Assembly (NCBI GenBank): GCA_963734275.1
Contig: CAVTGO010000013.1
Span: forward strand, 372,001-436,000
Length of the DNA stretch: 64,000 bases
Reading direction: 5' to 3'
From: CAVTGO01 sp963734275
GTDB lineage: Bacteria; Actinomycetota; UBA4738; HRBIN12
This document shows, one piece after another, positions 52,144-60,785 of this stretch; within the stretch, counting starts at the first letter, position 1; each line of letters opens with the position of its first letter. The notes beneath the pieces were generated by a model. That model saw only the letters and a program-made list of their open reading frames with translations, was not told the DNA's origin and made no database searches. The position numbers and the translations under genes are program-made.

Positions 52144-52842
52144 ATGGAGACGCCCGTGGAGCCGCCGATGGAGTCGAGGGGAGATCAGACACGCGTTCTC
52201 GTGGTCGACGACCACGAGATGTTCTCCGATGCGCTCGCGATGCTCCTCCACCGCCAGCCCGACGTGGTGCTGGTCGGCTCGGCGCGCGACGCCGAGGAGG
52301 CCCTCAGCTTGCTCGGGACCGAGCCCGACGTCGTGCTCATGGACCTCGACCTGCCGGGCGTCGACGGGATCCAGGCCACGCGCCAGATCCGCCTAGCCGC
52401 GCCGGGAACGAAGGTCGTCGTGCTCACGGCGATGGAGGACCCCGAGCTGATCGCCGACGCCCTCGCGGCCGGAGCCTGCGGCTACGTGCCGAAGACGCGC
52501 GCCGTGGACGAGCTGATGGACGTGGTGCGGCGCGCCGCCGCCGGGGAGCTCGTCCTCCCGGAGCGGGATCTGGCCCCGGTGCTCGAGCAGCTACGGAGCG
52601 GGCGCGCCTCGTCTCCGGGGGAGGCGGCGCTGCGCCGGCTCACCCCGCGCGAGACCCAGATCCTGCGGGCCCTCGCGGCGGGGGACACCACGACCCAGAT
52701 CGCCGACGCCCTCGGCATCAGCGCCCTGACCGTCCAGAGCCACGTGAAGAGCATCCTGGCCAAGCTCGGGGTGCACTCCAAGATCGAGGCCGTGACGCTC
52801 GCGTGGCGCCACGGCCTGGCCTCGACCATCCGGACGGCCTGA
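52144..52842 (+). CDS. NarL/FixJ-type response regulator 1
   Basis: A 232-residue two-domain regulator. The receiver starts TRVLVVDDHEMFSDALAMLL with the acidic pair, has the phospho-acceptor Asp at residue 67 (VVLMDLDLPGVDG), the switch Thr in VVVLTAMED and Lys in GYVPKTRAVDE. The C-terminal LuxR-type helix-turn-helix reads LTPRETQILRALAAGDTTTQ, then IADALGISALTVQSHVKSIL and KLGVHSKIEAV. It should bind DNA when phosphorylated; no sensor kinase is nearby. First of three related regulators upstream of the pilus genes. Confidence 0.92.
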   Translation: METPVEPPMESRGDQTRVLVVDDHEMFSDALAMLLHRQPDVVLVGSARDAEEALSLLGTEPDVVLMDLDLPGVDGIQATRQIRLAAPGTKVVVLTAMEDPELIADALAAGACGYVPKTRAVDELMDVVRRAAAGELVLPERDLAPVLEQLRSGRASSPGEAALRRLTPRETQILRALAAGDTTTQIADALGISALTVQSHVKSILAKLGVHSKIEAVTLAWRHGLASTIRTA

Positions 52843-52849
52843 CCCGCCG

Positions 52850-53560
52850 ATGCGCGACGGTAGCCTGTCGGAGACCGTGGACGCACATCCCTCGCCCCGG
52901 ACCGTCGCCCGGATCCTCGTCGTCGAGGACCACCCCGTGCTCCGTGGCGTGATCAGGCTCGCCTGCGAGCACGCCCCAGGGCTCCAGCTGGTGGCCGAGG
53001 TCGACGACGGGGCCCAGGCTCTCGAGGCCTGCCGCAGGGACCGCCCGGACGTGATGGTCCTCGACCTGTCCCTGCCCGGGGAGATCCAGGGGCTCGACGT
53101 GGCCCGCCAGGTCCGAGCCGAGGGGATCGGCGTCCGGATCCTGGTGCTGACGGGCCGCACCGACGACCAGACGGTCTTCGAAACCGTCCGCGCGGGCGTC
53201 GACGGGTACCTCGAGAAGACCGCGGGGGTCCGGTTCATCGCCGAGGCGCTCACGCGGGTCGCGGCGGGCGAGCGGGTGTTCTCGCCCAAGCAGGAGCGCG
53301 GCGCCGACGCCGAGCTCGGCCGCCTGGCGCGTCAGGCACGCGAGTCCTCCGGGATGCGCTCAAGCCTCACCGATCGCGAGCTCCAGATCCTCGAGCACGT
53401 CAGCCTCGGCCTCACGGTCAAGCAGGTGGCGACGCGGCTCGGGCTGTCCCCCCGCACGGTCGAGGCGCACATCGCGAAGCTCTACCGCAAGCTCGGCGTG
53501 CGCAACCGCGTCCAAGCGATCTCCCGAGCCGTCTCGCTCGGCCTGATCGAGATCGGCTGA
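52850..53560 (+). CDS. NarL/FixJ-type response regulator 2
   Basis: A 236-residue regulator seven bases after the first one, so probably co-transcribed. Receiver: ARILVVEDHPVLRGVIRLAC, phospho-acceptor Asp at residue 72 (VMVLDLSLPGEIQG), VLTGRTDDQ with the Thr, and GYLEKTAGVRF with the Lys. A short linker is followed by the LuxR-type domain LTDRELQILEHVSLGLTVKQ, VATRLGLSPRTVEAHIAKLY and KLGVRNRVQAISRAV. All phosphorylation residues are intact. Confidence 0.92.
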   Translation: MRDGSLSETVDAHPSPRTVARILVVEDHPVLRGVIRLACEHAPGLQLVAEVDDGAQALEACRRDRPDVMVLDLSLPGEIQGLDVARQVRAEGIGVRILVLTGRTDDQTVFETVRAGVDGYLEKTAGVRFIAEALTRVAAGERVFSPKQERGADAELGRLARQARESSGMRSSLTDRELQILEHVSLGLTVKQVATRLGLSPRTVEAHIAKLYRKLGVRNRVQAISRAVSLGLIEIG

Positions 53561-53578
53561 GCGAGCCCGAAGCGGGGT

Positions 53579-53605
53579 TCAAGTGGGCCGATGCACGGCC
53601 GATAC
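53579..53605 (+). promoter_or_regulatory. Candidate sigma28/WhiG-class promoter (TCAAG-N14-GCCGATAC)
   Basis: TCAAG (53579-53583) and GCCGATAC (53598-53605) match the layout before response regulator 1. The shared block ACGGCCGAT-N2-CTCA (52121-52135 and 53595-53609) covers the -10 region. The predicted start lies about 29 bases before GTG 53641. Confidence 0.4.
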
Positions 53606-53640
53606 CTCAAGGGACGGGCATACGTAGGTTCCCGTACGCT

Positions 53641-54370
53641 GTGCCCAAAACGACGATGGCGAGCCGACCCGGAGCCGAGCGCGCAACGGCCGTCCGGGCG
53701 CCGAAGGGGCGCCTGAGGCGTGATCGTGGCCGACCCGCTCCCGGTCGTGCGTGCGGGCCTCTCGATGCTGATCGAGGACAGGCCCGACCTGGAGGTCCTC
53801 GCCGAGGTAGGCACGGCCGAGGAGGCCCTGAAGGCCATCGGCGCCTCGAGGCGGTCCCGGCTGGTCGTCCTGGTGGGGCTCGGGCTCGAGGGCGCCCAGG
53901 ACGCGTACTGGTTGATCCGCACGCTCCGGGAGCGCTTCCCCGCCCTGGCCGTGCTTGCGTGCGGGGCTCGCGCCGACGCGATGGCCATCTCCCGGGCGCT
54001 GTTCATGGGGGCAGACGGGTACGTCGACAAGAACGTCGACCCACTCGAGTTCCTCCAGGGGCTCCGCCAGGCCGCAGCGGGCGAGATGGTGCTTGCCGGT
54101 CCGCCCCGCGAGTGGGTGGGGGCGATCGCCGAGGGCCTGGAGAGTCGGCGTGAGGTCGAGACGCGGCTCACCCTGCGTGAGCGCGAGGTCCTCACGGTGG
54201 CCGCCGAGGGTCTCACGGCCCGTGAGATCGGCGAGCGCCTCGGGGTCCGCGAGCGCACCGTGACCACGCATCTCGGGCGCATCTACGAGAAGCTCGGCGT
54301 CGGCACCCGCGTCGCGGCGATCCGGGCCGCGGCGGTCTCGGGGCTGGTCTCCGTCGGCGTGTCCGAGTAG
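53641..54370 (+). CDS. LuxR-type regulator with degenerate receiver, response regulator 3 (one frame change)
   Basis: GTG 53641 begins MPKTTMASRPGAERATAVRA; one extra C near 53718 changes frame, and dropping it gives GRLRVIVADPLPVVRAGLSM, the normal receiver start. If the base is real, GTG 53720 is the start. The receiver keeps its length and the Lys (GYVDKNVDPLE), but the phospho-acceptor Asp is replaced: LVVLVGLGLEG stands where VVLMDLxLPG is expected, and the Thr position reads VLACGA. The DNA-binding domain is intact (LTLREREVLTVAAEGLTARE, IGERLGVRERTVTTHLGRIY). It is probably controlled by something other than phosphorylation. Confidence 0.85.
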
Positions 54371-54587
54371 TGGTCGGTCTTGGTCAGCCCACGTTCTTGC
54401 ATCGACCAACATCGTGGGCAATCCTTACGCCACCCCCAGCCGGGGGCCTACGCGTTCCTGGCTCGTACGTAGAACCACGTAGCCAGGAACCGTGGAAATC
54501 GGAATACCCAAGCAGGGCGGTGACCCGTACCGTACTACCGGACGGCCAGCCAAATTGCGGCGGCGAGGACACTGGAAGGAGGTGCAA
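54371..54587 (+). other. Intergenic region upstream of flp with two inverted repeats
   Basis: 217 bases. The stronger element is GTTCCTGGCT (54454-54463) and AGCCAGGAAC (54481-54490), a perfect 10-base inverted repeat around 17 bases that contain TACGTAG and ACGT. A weaker pair, GCCCACG (54387-54393) and CGTGGGC (54413-54419), may terminate the regulator transcript. An exact -35/-10 pair for flp is not obvious to me. Confidence 0.5.
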
Positions 54588-54779
54588 ATGCTATCCATCA
54601 TCAGTGCGGGCGCGACCTACCTTCGGGCTCGGTTCCCGCGTGAGGACGGTGCGGTGGCCACGGAGTACGGCCTCCTGCTGGTGCTCATCGCTCTTGCGAT
54701 CGTGGTGGCCGCGACGGCTCTCGGTCTCGCGATCTCCGGTGTGTTCAGCGACGCGGAAGGTGAACTCGGAAGCGTCTAG
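54588..54779 (+). CDS. flp: Flp-type pilin
   Basis: A 63-residue type IVb prepilin: short basic leader MLSIISAGATYLRARFPRED, then the cleavage and methylation motif GAVATEY followed by the hydrophobic helix GLLLVLIALAIVVAATALGL. Cleavage should follow the Gly five residues before Glu-Tyr. The ATG has a near-perfect ribosome-binding site (AAGGAGGTG), consistent with high output of a structural subunit. The prepilin peptidase gene (tadV/cpaA) is not in the window. Confidence 0.92.
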   Translation: MLSIISAGATYLRARFPREDGAVATEYGLLLVLIALAIVVAATALGLAISGVFSDAEGELGSV

Positions 54780-54792
54780 TTCCAGGGCGGCC

Positions 54793-54840
54793 TCGTCGGC
54801 CGCTCACTCCTCGTGGGAGTGGGGAGTGAGGGGCCGACGA
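54793..54840 (+). terminator. Long stem-loop between flp and tadE (attenuator or mRNA-stabilising hairpin)
   Basis: TCGTCGGCC (54793-54801) pairs with GGCCGACGA (54832-54840) and CTCACTCC (54803-54810) with GGAGTGAG (54823-54830), with one mismatch between the blocks and a 12-base loop. There is no T-tract, so partial termination or 3'-end stabilisation of the flp message is more likely than full termination. Confidence 0.65.
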
Positions 54841-54883
54841 ACCACGTCGTTCCCGACCGACGTCGGAAGGTGAGCGAGTCGAG

Positions 54884-55291
54884 ATGAGGAAGCTGCGCAC
54901 GCGCGCGGAGGGCGGTGCCGTGGCCGTCGAATTCGCCTTGATCCTGCCCGTGCTCCTGATGATCCTGCTCGGGACGATCGAGTTCGGGCGGGTCTACAGC
55001 CAGTTCCAGGTCTACAACGGCGCCGCCCGAGAGGGCGCCCGGTGCGCGGCTGTGCAGGCCGGCGACTTCTCCGACTGCGACCCGGCCGGCGAGGTGATCG
55101 ATGCCGCCGGTCCGTACGCGGACAAGATCCCGACGGGCTCCATCCTCGTATCGCCGGCCGGCGGGTGCACGGACGGCACGATCGGGACCAACGTGTCCGT
55201 GTCCTGGACGCAGCCCATCGAGATCAGCATCGCGTTCTGGGGCGTGACCACCATCAACCCCACGATCGAGGCGGTCTTCCGATGCGAGTGA
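54884..55291 (+). CDS. tadE: TadE-like pseudopilin
   Basis: A 135-residue protein starting MRKLRTRAEGGAVAVEFALI, with the conserved Glu in the hydrophobic helix (AVAVEFALILPVLLMILLGT) followed by IEFGRVYSQFQVYNGAAREG, the TadE pattern. Four cysteines in the exported domain suggest disulfides (RCAAVQ, DCDPAG, GGCTDG, FRCE). TadE is a minor pilin processed by the prepilin peptidase and needed for Flp pilus assembly. Its stop overlaps the start of the next gene. Confidence 0.88.
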   Translation: MRKLRTRAEGGAVAVEFALILPVLLMILLGTIEFGRVYSQFQVYNGAAREGARCAAVQAGDFSDCDPAGEVIDAAGPYADKIPTGSILVSPAGGCTDGTIGTNVSVSWTQPIEISIAFWGVTTINPTIEAVFRCE

Positions 55292-56338
55292 GACGCCTCT
55301 CGGGGGACCACCTGCGCGAGGAGCGCGGAGCGGTCCTGATGATCGTCGCGATCGTGTTCCTCGTGCTCATCGGCATGCTGGTGCTCACCGTCGACCTCGG
55401 ACGCGGCGTCGCGTTCAAGCGGCAGGTCGTGAACGGTACGGACGCCGCTGCCCTCGCGGCCGCGCAGCAGTGCGCGCTCGGCAACGGGTCGGGTGCCGCG
55501 AACGCGGCCGCCACCAACGTGCTCGGCGCGAACGTGGACCTCACGGTCGCGGTCTCGAGCATCCAGTTGCCCGAGTGCGACGACCCCTTCAGCGTCGGGG
55601 CCGAAGGCGGTCACCGTCGTGTCCACCGCGGAGCTCGACTACTTCTTCGCGCCGATCCTCGGCATCGACAACGGCGACGTGGCCGCGCGCGCGGTCGCTA
55701 TCTGGGGGACCGTCGGGGCGACCAACCCGATCCCGATCACGGTCGACAACCAGCAGCTCCTGAACAACTGCGGTATCGCGCAGGACGCCCCGCCGCAGGA
55801 CGAGCGGCCCTGCGACCTCGAATACCCGAAGGATGCGCTGGAGGAGCCTCGCTGGGGCGTCCTCGACCTCTCGCAGTGGGGCGACCCGGATGCGGCGCCG
55901 TGCTCCGTCGACGCCGCGACGCTGAAGGGGATCATCGACAGCGGCGGATGGCCGGAGCGGCTCCCGCCGAACAACCACGACTGCCTGGACAACGGCCTCT
56001 CGTTCTCGGTCTGGGAGTCGATGGAGGGCCAGATCCTGACCTTCCCGGTCATCGACATCCTGCGGTCGACCGGCACGGTCAAGCCGGGGGGCGGCAACGT
56101 TCCCTGCACGGGGGCCGACATCCCGACGCTGCAGGCGGCCGGGGCCGATTGCCAGATCGACACGGCATTCGTGATCGGCTTCATCAGCCTGCTGGTGAAC
56201 GATGTCGTGAACAACGGTTCCACCGTCTCGGTGGAATCGACGTACCTCGGCCCGACCACGGGGAACGGGATCCCGTGCGAGGTGGGAGTGGATTGCGGGG
56301 CGGACTTCGGCCTCCGGGCCATCCGGTTGGTCGAGTAA
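55282..56338 (+). CDS. TadG-like pilus assembly protein (one frame change)
   Basis: ATG 55282 overlaps the tadE stop. The N terminus LREERGAVLMIVAIVFLVLI and GMLVLTVDLGRGVAFKRQVV with NGTDAAALAAAQQ is the Tad-like/TadG_N signature. Near 55605 one extra G in a run of four shifts the frame; without it the text continues GPKAVTVVSTAELDYFFAPI and IDNGDVAARAVAIWG. About 350 residues in total, the rest being an exported domain with several cysteines. It probably anchors or regulates the pilus in the envelope. Confidence 0.82.
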
Positions 56339-56393
56339 GGCTGGCGACCGTTTCGACCGATAGCGAGACGGTCAAGCGAACAGGGGGAACAGA

Positions 56394-57239
56394 ATGAGGT
56401 CTCGAGGGATCGTCGTGGTGCTGGCGCTGATCCTGGCCGTCCTGGCGACGGTCGGGGTGTTCCTGTACTCGCGAGGGGTGAAGAACGACGCGCTCGAGGG
56501 CGGAAGCCTGGTCACGGTCGTCGTGGCCAGGGTCGATATCCCGGCCAACACGGACCTCAACGCGCTGATCCGCGACGACGAGTTCGCCACGCTGGAGGTC
56601 CCCGAGGACGCCGTCGTCCGCGACGCGATCACCGCAGGTCTCGCAGCTCCAGAACCGGCGGAACAACGCCTTCATCCTGGCCGGCGAGCAGATCCCGCTC
56701 TCCCGGGTGCAGGGCGGGCAGGTACAGGGCGGTGTGATCGGCATCCCCGAAGGTCACCAGGCGATCACGCGTGGCGCTCGGACCTGCCGCGCGCGGTAGG
56801 GGCGCGCGGTCGCCGGCGGCGACAACGTCACGATCTACGCCACGTTCGAGGACGTCGCAGATCCTCGACCTGGACCGGAACTTCCAGGTCCAAGAGCAGG
56901 GCCCGAGTCCCCAGACGGCCGAACGGCCAGCCGATCGAGACGCCGAAGTTCGACACGACCGTGGTCCTCGTGCCCGAGGTCGAGGTCCTCCGGGTGATCC
57001 GCCCGCAGCAGGCCAGCGGGCGTCGCCAGCCAATCCACCTCGGACGACACGCAGCGGGACCGTGTCCGTGACGCTGGCGTTCCTGCCCGAGGAAGCGCAG
57101 AACTTCGTGTTCGCGCTCGAGCAGGGCAACGTCTACCTGTCACTGCTGCCGCCGGACGAGGCGGGCGTGGAGCCTGGACCCGATCACGGTCGCCCAGATC
57201 CTGCTCCCCGAGGGTCCGCGCGGGAACAACCAGGGATAG
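56394..57239 (+). CDS. cpaB: CpaB/RcpC-like pilus assembly protein (several frame changes)
   Basis: ATG 56394 starts MRSRGIVVVLALILAVLATV, a single membrane anchor, followed by the SAF-type domain VVVARVDIPANTDLNALIRD. From about 56640 the frame changes repeatedly (near 56640, 56773, 56805, 56865, 56925 and 57035), but expected pieces can be read: QLQNRRNNAFILAGEQIPLS, GDNVTIYATFEDV, VLVPEVEVLRVIRPQQASG, VTLAFLPEEAQNFVFALEQG and LDPITVAQILLPEGPRGNNQ, ending at TAG 57237-57239. In diderms CpaB sits at the secretin; in a monoderm it probably spans the wall. Confidence 0.75.
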
Positions 57240-57241
57240 CG

Positions 57242-58462
57242 GTGCCGCAGTCGATCATCGCCGTCGGAACGCCCCAGACGTTCCGGTCCACCCTGGCCCG
57301 GGCCCTGGAGGTCGAGCCCGAGGACGTCGGATGGGTGCAGTCCGTGACGGCGGCCGAGGAGATGCTCGTCGAGGCCGACGACCCGGTCGACGTGCTCGTG
57401 CTCTCGCCCGAGGTCAAGGAGCCCGACGCGCTCGGCCTGGCCGAGTTCGTCGGGCGCACGGCCCCGATGACGGCGATCGTCATGGTCCGGGACAAGTCGT
57501 GGAACGGCCTGCTGCCCGCCGCGATGCGGGCCGGGATCCGCGACGTCGTCGACCTCACGCAAGGGCAGCGAGGAGCTCCGCGACGCGATCGAGCGCGCCA
57601 TCGCGTGGGCGGAGAACCTGCGGCTGCTCCGCGGCGAGATGCAGCGAAGCCGTCGCAGCGAGGGATGGTCATCTCGGTGTTCTCGTCCAAGGGCGGCACC
57701 GGCAAGACGTTCCTGACGACGAACCTCGCGACGCGCGATCGCCGACCTGTCCGGTCAGGACACCGCGGTCGTCGACCTCGACGTGGACATGGGCGACGTC
57801 TTCAGCTACTTCGGGACTCGAGCCCAGCAAGCAGGTGATGGACCTGATCTCGCTCGGCGAGGGCGCGGACCGGGACACCGTGTATGCGAACGCGTCGAAG
57901 CTGGGCGAGCACCTGTACGGGTTCGGCGCGGTGCCGGACCCCGCGATGCAGCCCCCCGGCGGCGAGGCCGTCGGCAAGTACCTGCGCGTGCTGCGCAACA
58001 ACTTCTCCTACGTCGTGGTGGACGCGTCGGCCGACTACACGGACCTCGCGCTCGCGTGCTTCGACCTGTCGGACGCGATCTGCCTGGTGACCGGGCTGGA
58101 CGTGGTCGGCGTGAAGCACCTGTCGAAGGCGCTGGAGACGCTGCTCACGATCGGCCTTCCCCGCGATCGGTTCCGCATCGTGCTCAACCGAGCCGACAGC
58201 AAGGTCGGGCTCGATTCGGGCGACGTCGAGCGAGTCATGAAGATCCAGGTGGACACGATGATCCCGTCGAGTCGCTTGGTGCCGACCTCGCTGAACAAGG
58301 GCCGCCCCGTGTATTCGGAGGAGCCCAACTCTGAGGTATCGGCCAGCATCCGAAGGCTGGCGCAGCGATTCACCGGGAGTGACCACCGATCAGACCCAGG
58401 GCGGAGAGGCCGAGCAGGCGCCTGCCGAACGCAAGCGCCGCGGCCTGTTCCGGCGTCGTTAG
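57242..58462 (+). CDS. cpaE: CpaE/TadZ-like pilus localisation ATPase (several frame changes)
   Basis: GTG 57242, two bases after cpaB. The N-terminal receiver-like domain (QSIIAVGTPQTFRSTLARAL, VDVLVLSPEVKEPDALGLAE, AMRAGIRDVVDLTQG) is followed by a MinD/ParA-type ATPase with deviant Walker A VISVFSSKGGTGKTFLTTNL, then VVDLDVDMGDVFSYFG, YVVVDASADYTDLALACFDL and LVTGLDVVGVKHLSKALETL. Frame changes near 57565, 57650, 57730, 57825 and 58380 are curable by dropping single bases. It ends AERKRRGLFRRR at TAG 58460-58462. CpaE proteins place the Tad machine at the cell pole. Confidence 0.82.
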
Positions 58463-58473
58463 GAGGAACGAAC

Positions 58474-59798
58474 ATGTCGCTCGCAGATCGACTCGCGAAA
58501 GCACAGCAGCGGGACCGGATCGCGGAGATCCGTACGCGTGTGCAGGAGCGCCTCGTCGAGGTGCTCGGGCCGCGCCTGTACGACGCCTCGCTCTCCGACA
58601 CGGAGCTCGAGGGCCTGGTGCACCAGCGCCTGCGGGAGCTCTTGGACGAGGAGGAGCCGGGACTGTCCGCGCAGGAGAAGCTCCTGATCGTCCGCCAGAT
58701 CGGCGACAGCGTCCTCGGACTCGGACCGCTCGAGCCGTTCGTCCGGGACCCGGAGGTCACCGAGGTCATGGTGAACGGCTGGGACTCGATCTACGTGGAG
58801 CGCGCCGGCAAGCTCTACTGGACGGGCTCGAAGTTCCACGACGACTCGCAGCTGCGCCGAACGATCGACAAGATCGTGGGCAAGGTGGGCCGGCGCATCG
58901 ACGAGTCCTCGCCGTACTGCGACGCGCGCCTGCCCGACGGCTCGCGCGTGAACGCGATCATCCCGCCGCTGTCGATCGACGGGCGCGGCGCTCACGATCC
59001 GGAAGTTCTCGGCCGACCCGTATCAGGCCGAGGACCTCGTATCAGTTCGGCACCCTCACGCGGCCGGTCGTCGAGCTCCTCGAAGCGTGCGTCCGCGGCC
59101 GGATGAACATGCTCGTGTCCGGTGGGACCGGGGCGGGCAAGACCACGACGCTGAACGTGCTGTCGTCGTTCCTGCCCGACGACGAGCGCATCCTCACGAT
59201 CGAGGACGCGGCCGAGCTCCGGCTGCAGCAGCCCCACGTCGTGCGCCTGGAGTCCCGGCCGCCGAACATCGAGGGCAAGGGCGAGGTCACGATCCGCGAT
59301 CTGGTCCGCAACGCCCTGCGTATGCGCCCCGACCGCATCGTCGTCGGTGAGGTCCGAGGCGGCGAGGCGCTCGACATGATGCAGGCGATGAACACGGGCC
59401 ACGACGGCTCGATCAGCACGATCCACTGCAACTCACCCCGCGACGCGCTCGCCCGTCTGGAGACCATGGCCCTGATGTCGGGCATGGACCTCGGCGTCCG
59501 GGCGATCCGCGAGCAGGTCTCGTCGGCGCTCGACGTGATCGTGCATCAGTCCCGCATGAAGGACGGCTCGCGCCGCATCACCCACGTCACCGAGATCGTG
59601 GGCATGGAGGGCGACATCATCACGCTGCAGGACCTGTTCCTGTTCGACTACAGCGCCGGCATCGACGAGGACGGGAAGTTCCTCGGCAGCCTGAAGTCCA
59701 CCGGCCTGCGGCCCCGCTTCCTGGACAAGCTCCAGGAGCAGGGGATCACCGTGTCGCCCGAGGTCTTCGCGCCGGTCCCGGGGGGTCGGGCGGCGTGA
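58474..59798 (+). CDS. cpaF: CpaF/TadA secretion ATPase (frame changes in the middle)
   Basis: ATG 58474 with AGGAGG upstream. The N-terminal domain (MSLADRLAKAQQRDRIAEIR, LGPLEPFVRDPEVTEVMVNG, KIVGKVGRRIDESSPYCDAR) precedes two frame changes near 58988 and 59043; the intervening text in the alternate frames gives LTIRKFSADPYQAEDL and FGTLTRPVVELLEACVRG. The motor domain is intact: Walker A MLVSGGTGAGKTTTLNVLSS, Asp box ILTIEDAAELRLQQPHVVRL, Walker B RPDRIVVGEVRGGEALDMMQ and His box GHDGSISTIHCNS. It powers pilin polymerisation from the inner face of the membrane. Confidence 0.9.
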
Positions 59799-60785
59799 TC
59801 GCGGAGTCCTTCTGGGGTTCGGACCTCGGCCTGCTGGTCATCCTGGCTGCGACGTTCCTGGCCGTGTACCTGGTGATCACGTTCCTCGCTGGGACCCGGG
59901 CACGCTCCCGGCGGGAGAAGAGCCTCGCCAAGCGCCTGGGACGACGCTCCGCAGGAGCGGAGGACCGGGAGGACACGCCCACGCAGTGGGTGCCCGATTC
60001 GTTCGCCCAGGCCGGCCACCGTTTCGCGGTCGCGACGGGGTTCTCGGCGGGCCTGGACGAGCGCCTCGAGCAGGCGGGCATGCCCGTCCTGGCGGGCGAG
60101 TTCGTCGCGCTCACCGTGCTCTGCGGCGTGGTCGGGGCCGTGGTGGGCGCGGTGTTCCTCGCCGAACATCGTGTTCATCCTGCTGATCGCTGGTCTCGCC
60201 GCGCTGATCCCGTACGTCTGGCTGGTGCGCTCGCACCGCAAGCGCCTGAACATGCTGCTCGACCAGCTGGCGGACACGCTGTCGATCCTCGCCAGCTCGC
60301 TGCGGGCCGGCTACTCGTTCCTGCAGGCCCTCGACACCGTGTCGAAGGAGATCGGGGAGCCCTCGGCGAGCGAGTTCCAACGTGTGGTGGCGGAGATCCG
60401 CCTCGGCCGGCCGATCGACGACGCGCTGACGGCGATGGCCCACCGGATCGACAGCGACGACCTGAAGTGGGCCGTGATCGCCATCAACGTCCAGCGGCAG
60501 GTGGGCGGCAACCTGGCCGAGGTCCTCGACATCGTGGCGAACACCGTGCGCGAGCGCGCGTACATCCGCCGGCAGGTGAACGTGCTCTCGGCCGAGGGGC
60601 GACTGTCGGTGACCATCCTTGCCGTGCTGCCGTTCTTCATCCTGCTCTACATGGCGATCGTGAATCCCGACTACATCGAGCCGCTGTTCACGACGACGGC
60701 GGGGATCATCATCCTGATCGGCGGGGGCCTCTGGATGGCGCTCGGGATCTACGTCATGACGAGGATCGTGAAGATCGATGTCTAA
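59795..60785 (+). CDS. tadB: TadB inner-membrane platform protein (one frame change)
   Basis: GTG 59795 overlaps the cpaF stop (GTGA). Two N-terminal membrane segments (DLGLLVILAATFLAVYLVIT and FVALTVLCGVVGAVVGAVFL) precede one extra G near 60167; dropping it gives LANIVFILLIAGLAALIPYV. The T2SSF domain follows (MLLDQLADTLSILASSLRAG, YSFLQALDTVSKEIGEPSAS, NVQRQVGGNLAEVLDIVANT) and two final segments. It forms the assembly platform with TadC. Confidence 0.88.

Noticed and set aside
53041..53160. A sigma28-like promoter before the second response regulator as well
   Set aside because: The gene starts seven bases after the first regulator, and no GCCGAT-type box lies in the correct position upstream of it.
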